The notes beneath the pieces were generated by a model. The model was given only the letters and a program-made list of their open reading frames with translations, was not told the origin of the DNA and made no database searches. 64,000 nucleotides of DNA from Trichostrongylus colubriformis (lineage: Eukaryota; Nematoda; Chromadorea; Rhabditida; Trichostrongylidae), in NCBI GenBank assembly GCA_963978905.1, contig OZ022258.1, forward strand, positions 54,234,591 through 54,298,590, read 5' to 3'. Numbering within the stretch: the first letter of the stretch is position 1; the number at the start of each line of letters is the position of its first letter. Shown piece by piece: positions 61,193 to 64,000 of this stretch. The position numbers and the translations under genes are program-made.

Positions 61193-61507
61193 GTTGCGTT
61201 TTCATACTTTGCGACACCAACGCCGGCACTCTGGCGACGTGCTCTATTTATAATGCTCGACTGAACTACACTATGTTGATCGTGGCGATAGCCCGCCCAA
61301 ATCTGTGGCGAGATATGGATCTTGGCATAGTGCCAAACTCTAGCGCGCTATCGCTACAGATTTGCGTGGGCTCTCGCCACGATCATCATACTGTAATATT
61401 CGGTCGAGCATTGTAAACAGAGCGCGTGAAAAAGCCATCCTGGTCGGCGGCGAGTACACGATTTTACTGCCGTCTCTCCCCCAGTGCCGCACAGTATGAA
61501 AGCCGTC
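61193..61507. mobile_element. Composite palindromic MITE
   Basis: Left gttgcgttttcatactttgc, right cacagtatgaaagccgtc then TAA. The inner palindrome tgatcgtggcgatagc...gctctcgccacgatca and the centre tcttggcatagtgccaaact match 30707 and 18222. The left TAA flank is missing. Confidence 0.55.
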
Positions 61508-61950
61508 TAATCGCCTACAACACAGGTGTGATCACAAGCTCTGAACACTGCCTTGATAGATGGCATGTTGGTCATGTAGGAAGGACCATGTTATTGTCGC
61601 TACTATTGCCCCCCCCCCCCCCGCACCAAGAACCGGTTCCGTCTGGAAATTTCTTGGCTATCATGGAGGGACTACCTCTACTATGCCTCGTCATGTTGAT
61701 TTATTGATCGAAGGCAAGCGGTCAGAAGGGAAATGCGAAACATCTCGCTCATGTTAAAACTTGTCAAGTGTAGCTTTCGCGATTTCTCGTGTCATAACGT
61801 GTCAACCGCAAGGTGCAAACCATGCCGTTCACATTATTTGAACGCTATACGGCTTACTGACAGCTAGCTGATGTAGGTTCTCACGTATTCTGTCCTTTTT
61901 GACGTTTTTGTCGATATATAGGCAACTCTCCTTTTGCTGGCTATTTCCAG

Positions 61951-62049
61951 GCAATGAATGACAAAAAACTGAAAGCATACATGCTTATTGAAGTTGCAGA
62001 TTATTTATTAAGTAGCGAATATGAAGGCCCAAGCATGATTTCTGATAAT
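61951..62049 (+). CDS. Candidate internal exon, plus strand
   Basis: Preceded by an excellent acceptor (ctatttccag), 99 nt open in phase 0 (AMNDKKLKAYMLIEVADYLL then SSEYEGPSMISDN), then a GTGCGT donor. Phase would fit the exon at 63708. No recognised domain. Confidence 0.35.
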
Positions 62050-62159
62050 GTGCGTTTTTTCATTTGCCCTCTCATTTCACTATTTCACGTACAATCAATA
62101 AATCAATGGCAGAAATGCTCGACACAAATTTTTTTACATGACCTTTGAAACATCTAAAA

Positions 62160-63280
62160 TAGAGTCCATAGATGAAAACCGACGTTTTACCATAGCCATC
62201 TCACAAATTGATGTTGTTTTAAACCTAGTGGTACTTTAGAAATTGGGTATATTACCATCCTGCAGCTCCTTCTCCCTACTCTGTAGCCCCTTCACTGGTT
62301 CACATAGCACTGCCTTGCATTATGAGTCATCCAGTTTCGATTACTTACGAAATGTTTTATGCTTGATTCGAACCTGCCCTTTCTCTATATTTTATTAGAA
62401 ATTTAGTACTTCAGCTCGCCCATACCTAATCTCTTTGTTAGCACCTTTTTGAATCGCTTCTTACGCATGCATGTGAACATTGCATATGTTGAGGAACGAT
62501 TAAAAATGCGATGGCAACTTTTCGATCATACGCCCTAGCAATCGATATCATGTCACTGAATAACCATTAGCGAGACGAGCTAAACCTGAAAACTGCATCA
62601 GTGTAGTTAAGAATTTGACCCATAGTCAGACAAGTCATCCAATACGGGCAGCATTGTGTAGTTCTTTTTTACAACAACAATCGTCCGAGAAGTAGGCTCA
62701 TAGAACGATCAGACAAACAGACACAACGCGACCAAAAGTGCACGCACGCATAGTGCAGGCGCTAGTCGCGGTGGCAATTATTATTGCTTCCAGCCGTTGA
62801 TCCACTCCCTTATTTTTTGAATTGGATCGTATTCTACTCATTTTTCAGCACTCTTCTGAGTTAACAGCCCAACTCAATAATTAGACCCAGTGAAAAAGAG
62901 AGTAGAAATCTGATTTCTTGAAACTCCTTTGGAAATATGCAATTCGCCTTCTTGGCTACTACGCTGCTTTCATGTTTAACGAAAATCAAGATGCTCAGAG
63001 ATGAGTAAAATCCTAGTAAAGAGCAGTTGTAAATTGAATAGTTAACTAATAAATAACTAAATTACAGCCGTACTAATATAGCGGTATTATCTCTTCGATA
63101 ATGTCAACAAAGCGTTTCATTACTGACTATTTCATTAGTGACTTTTTTGATCAATTTTTCCTGTTCTGTTATCCGTAATTTTTCCTTTTTTCTTGAGTCC
63201 CATATGTACTTTGTCGAAAACCTTTTTCAGTTGTTCAGATGTTGAACTCTCCATTTACGTAGGTCACGGCCCTCCACCCC
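62160..63280. other. No gene recognised
   Basis: AT-rich sequence between the candidate exon and the palindrome at 63284; may be intron of the plus-strand gene. Nothing else supported. Confidence 0.35.
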
Positions 63281-63283
63281 TAA

Positions 63284-63369
63284 GGCCGCGGTCATACTCT
63301 GCGTGTCTGCGTTAGTTGACGCCGGTGCCGGCGTCAACTAACGCAGACACGCAGAGTATGACCGCGGCC
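63284..63369. mobile_element. 86-bp perfect palindrome, PIF/Harbinger-like MITE
   Basis: Two 42-bp arms (63284-63325 and 63328-63369) are exact reverse complements separated by two bases, flanked by TAA on both sides. The arm begins GGCCGCGGTCATACTCTG and ends at the gacgccgg core. The absence of any arm mismatch suggests a very young insertion or ongoing arm-to-arm conversion. Confidence 0.85.
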
Positions 63370-63707
63370 TAACCTAATCCCAGAGCCGCGCTCGTGATTC
63401 TGTAATGTCGCCCACGTAGCTGTCCGACCCTGAATGCTGCGACGTCGCGGCATCAGGAAACGGAAGGCCCGACATCAGCTTTGTGCTGATTCAAAAATTC
63501 ATGTCTCAATAATCGCCACAACAACATTCTCTCGGGTACACTGACAATTGTCCAAAATCTCAATCCACTTCCGAGTTCTCCAACCACTTTCATAGAACTA
63601 TTTGTTTTAAAAAGTAGTTGAACGGATTCTCAAACTGTTGCAGCAGCTAGCTCACATGTTATTATAACTATGCTGTTGTTATAACTATGCTTTGTGTTTC
63701 GTTTAAG

Positions 63708-63930
63708 ATGGACAATCGCCTTTATTGGACCAGTTCACCGTACGATCACTCACTACCCAGCGAGTTCCTCACGGGTCGATCTTGTTATTCCCTTTACAAA
63801 CCAGATCCTCCACGAAGTCTTGATGACTCGGAATGTGATTCGTCATCCGAATGTGCACCACGGTCTCCAACCTCCTCACATCGAAATACTATACGCCATA
63901 AATATCATTCGTTGAAGTCACTTGGTACAG
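63708..63930 (+). CDS. First recognised coding exon of an unassigned plus-strand gene
   Basis: ATG at 63708 directly follows gtttcgtttaag, an acceptor-like site that could be a spliced-leader trans-splice site or a cis acceptor. 74 codons plus one base are open, then G|GTACGG. The peptide starts MDNRLYWTSSPYDHSLPSEF, then has PPRSLDDSECDSSSECAPRS and ends HKYHSLKSLGT. It is Ser-rich with an acidic patch, low in hydrophobics, and looks intracellular or disordered. I recognise no family. The gene continues out of the window. Confidence 0.5.
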
Positions 63931-64000
63931 GTACGGTTTATCTTTGCCATGCACTTCGCTTTTCTAGCGTGTTTAACATCAAAAATTCCCAAGCTTATAG

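Overview
This is nuclear DNA from a nematode, most likely a clade V strongylid (hookworm-like). I infer this from short to medium introns with nematode TTTCAG-type acceptors, a multidomain WAP/Kunitz secreted inhibitor, a glycine-rich cuticle-type protein, an APC1 gene, and very dense palindromic MITEs. It is not bacterial: nearly all long uninterrupted ORFs are repeats or antisense shadows. The real genes are chains of small exons, which I joined by hand from splice sites, reading phase and domain content.

Layout. 1-9 kb: repeats only. The main item is a 5'-truncated CR1/jockey-type LINE (minus strand, reverse transcriptase at 6780-7960), flanked on both sides by the same 691-bp sequence, which itself holds a complete Tc1-like MITE. 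9.1-11.15 kb: a complete eight-exon glycine-rich secreted protein gene (plus). 11-26.8 kb: gene-poor, repeat-rich sequence (foldback MITEs, PIF/Harbinger-like MITEs with TAA/TTA target duplications, a mariner foldback). About 26.9-27.1 kb: the last two exons of a plus-strand gene with an acidic C-terminus. 28.6-35.7 kb: a minus-strand secreted protein with a cysteine-rich/lustrin-like region, a WAP domain, a canonical Kunitz domain and a second WAP-like domain. 36-42.8 kb: repeats, including a 671-bp mariner foldback that still carries transposase C-terminal coding in both arms. 42.86-45.05 kb: partial minus-strand gene for a predicted membrane protein. 45.99-58.09 kb: sixteen minus-strand exons encoding the C-terminal 643 residues of the anaphase-promoting complex subunit APC1 (mat-2 in C. 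elegans). 58.1-63.7 kb: repeats; the N-terminal half of APC1 was not found here. 63.7 kb to the end: first recognisable coding exon of an unassigned plus-strand gene.

The genes share no obvious pathway: APC1 is a cell-cycle ubiquitin-ligase scaffold, the WAP/Kunitz protein is a secreted protease-inhibitor type, and the glycine-rich protein is structural. The unifying theme is transposon load. At least five palindromic or terminal-inverted-repeat families are present, several inside introns of the genes above. The exon models are in-frame and phase-consistent but were made by eye, without RNA evidence.
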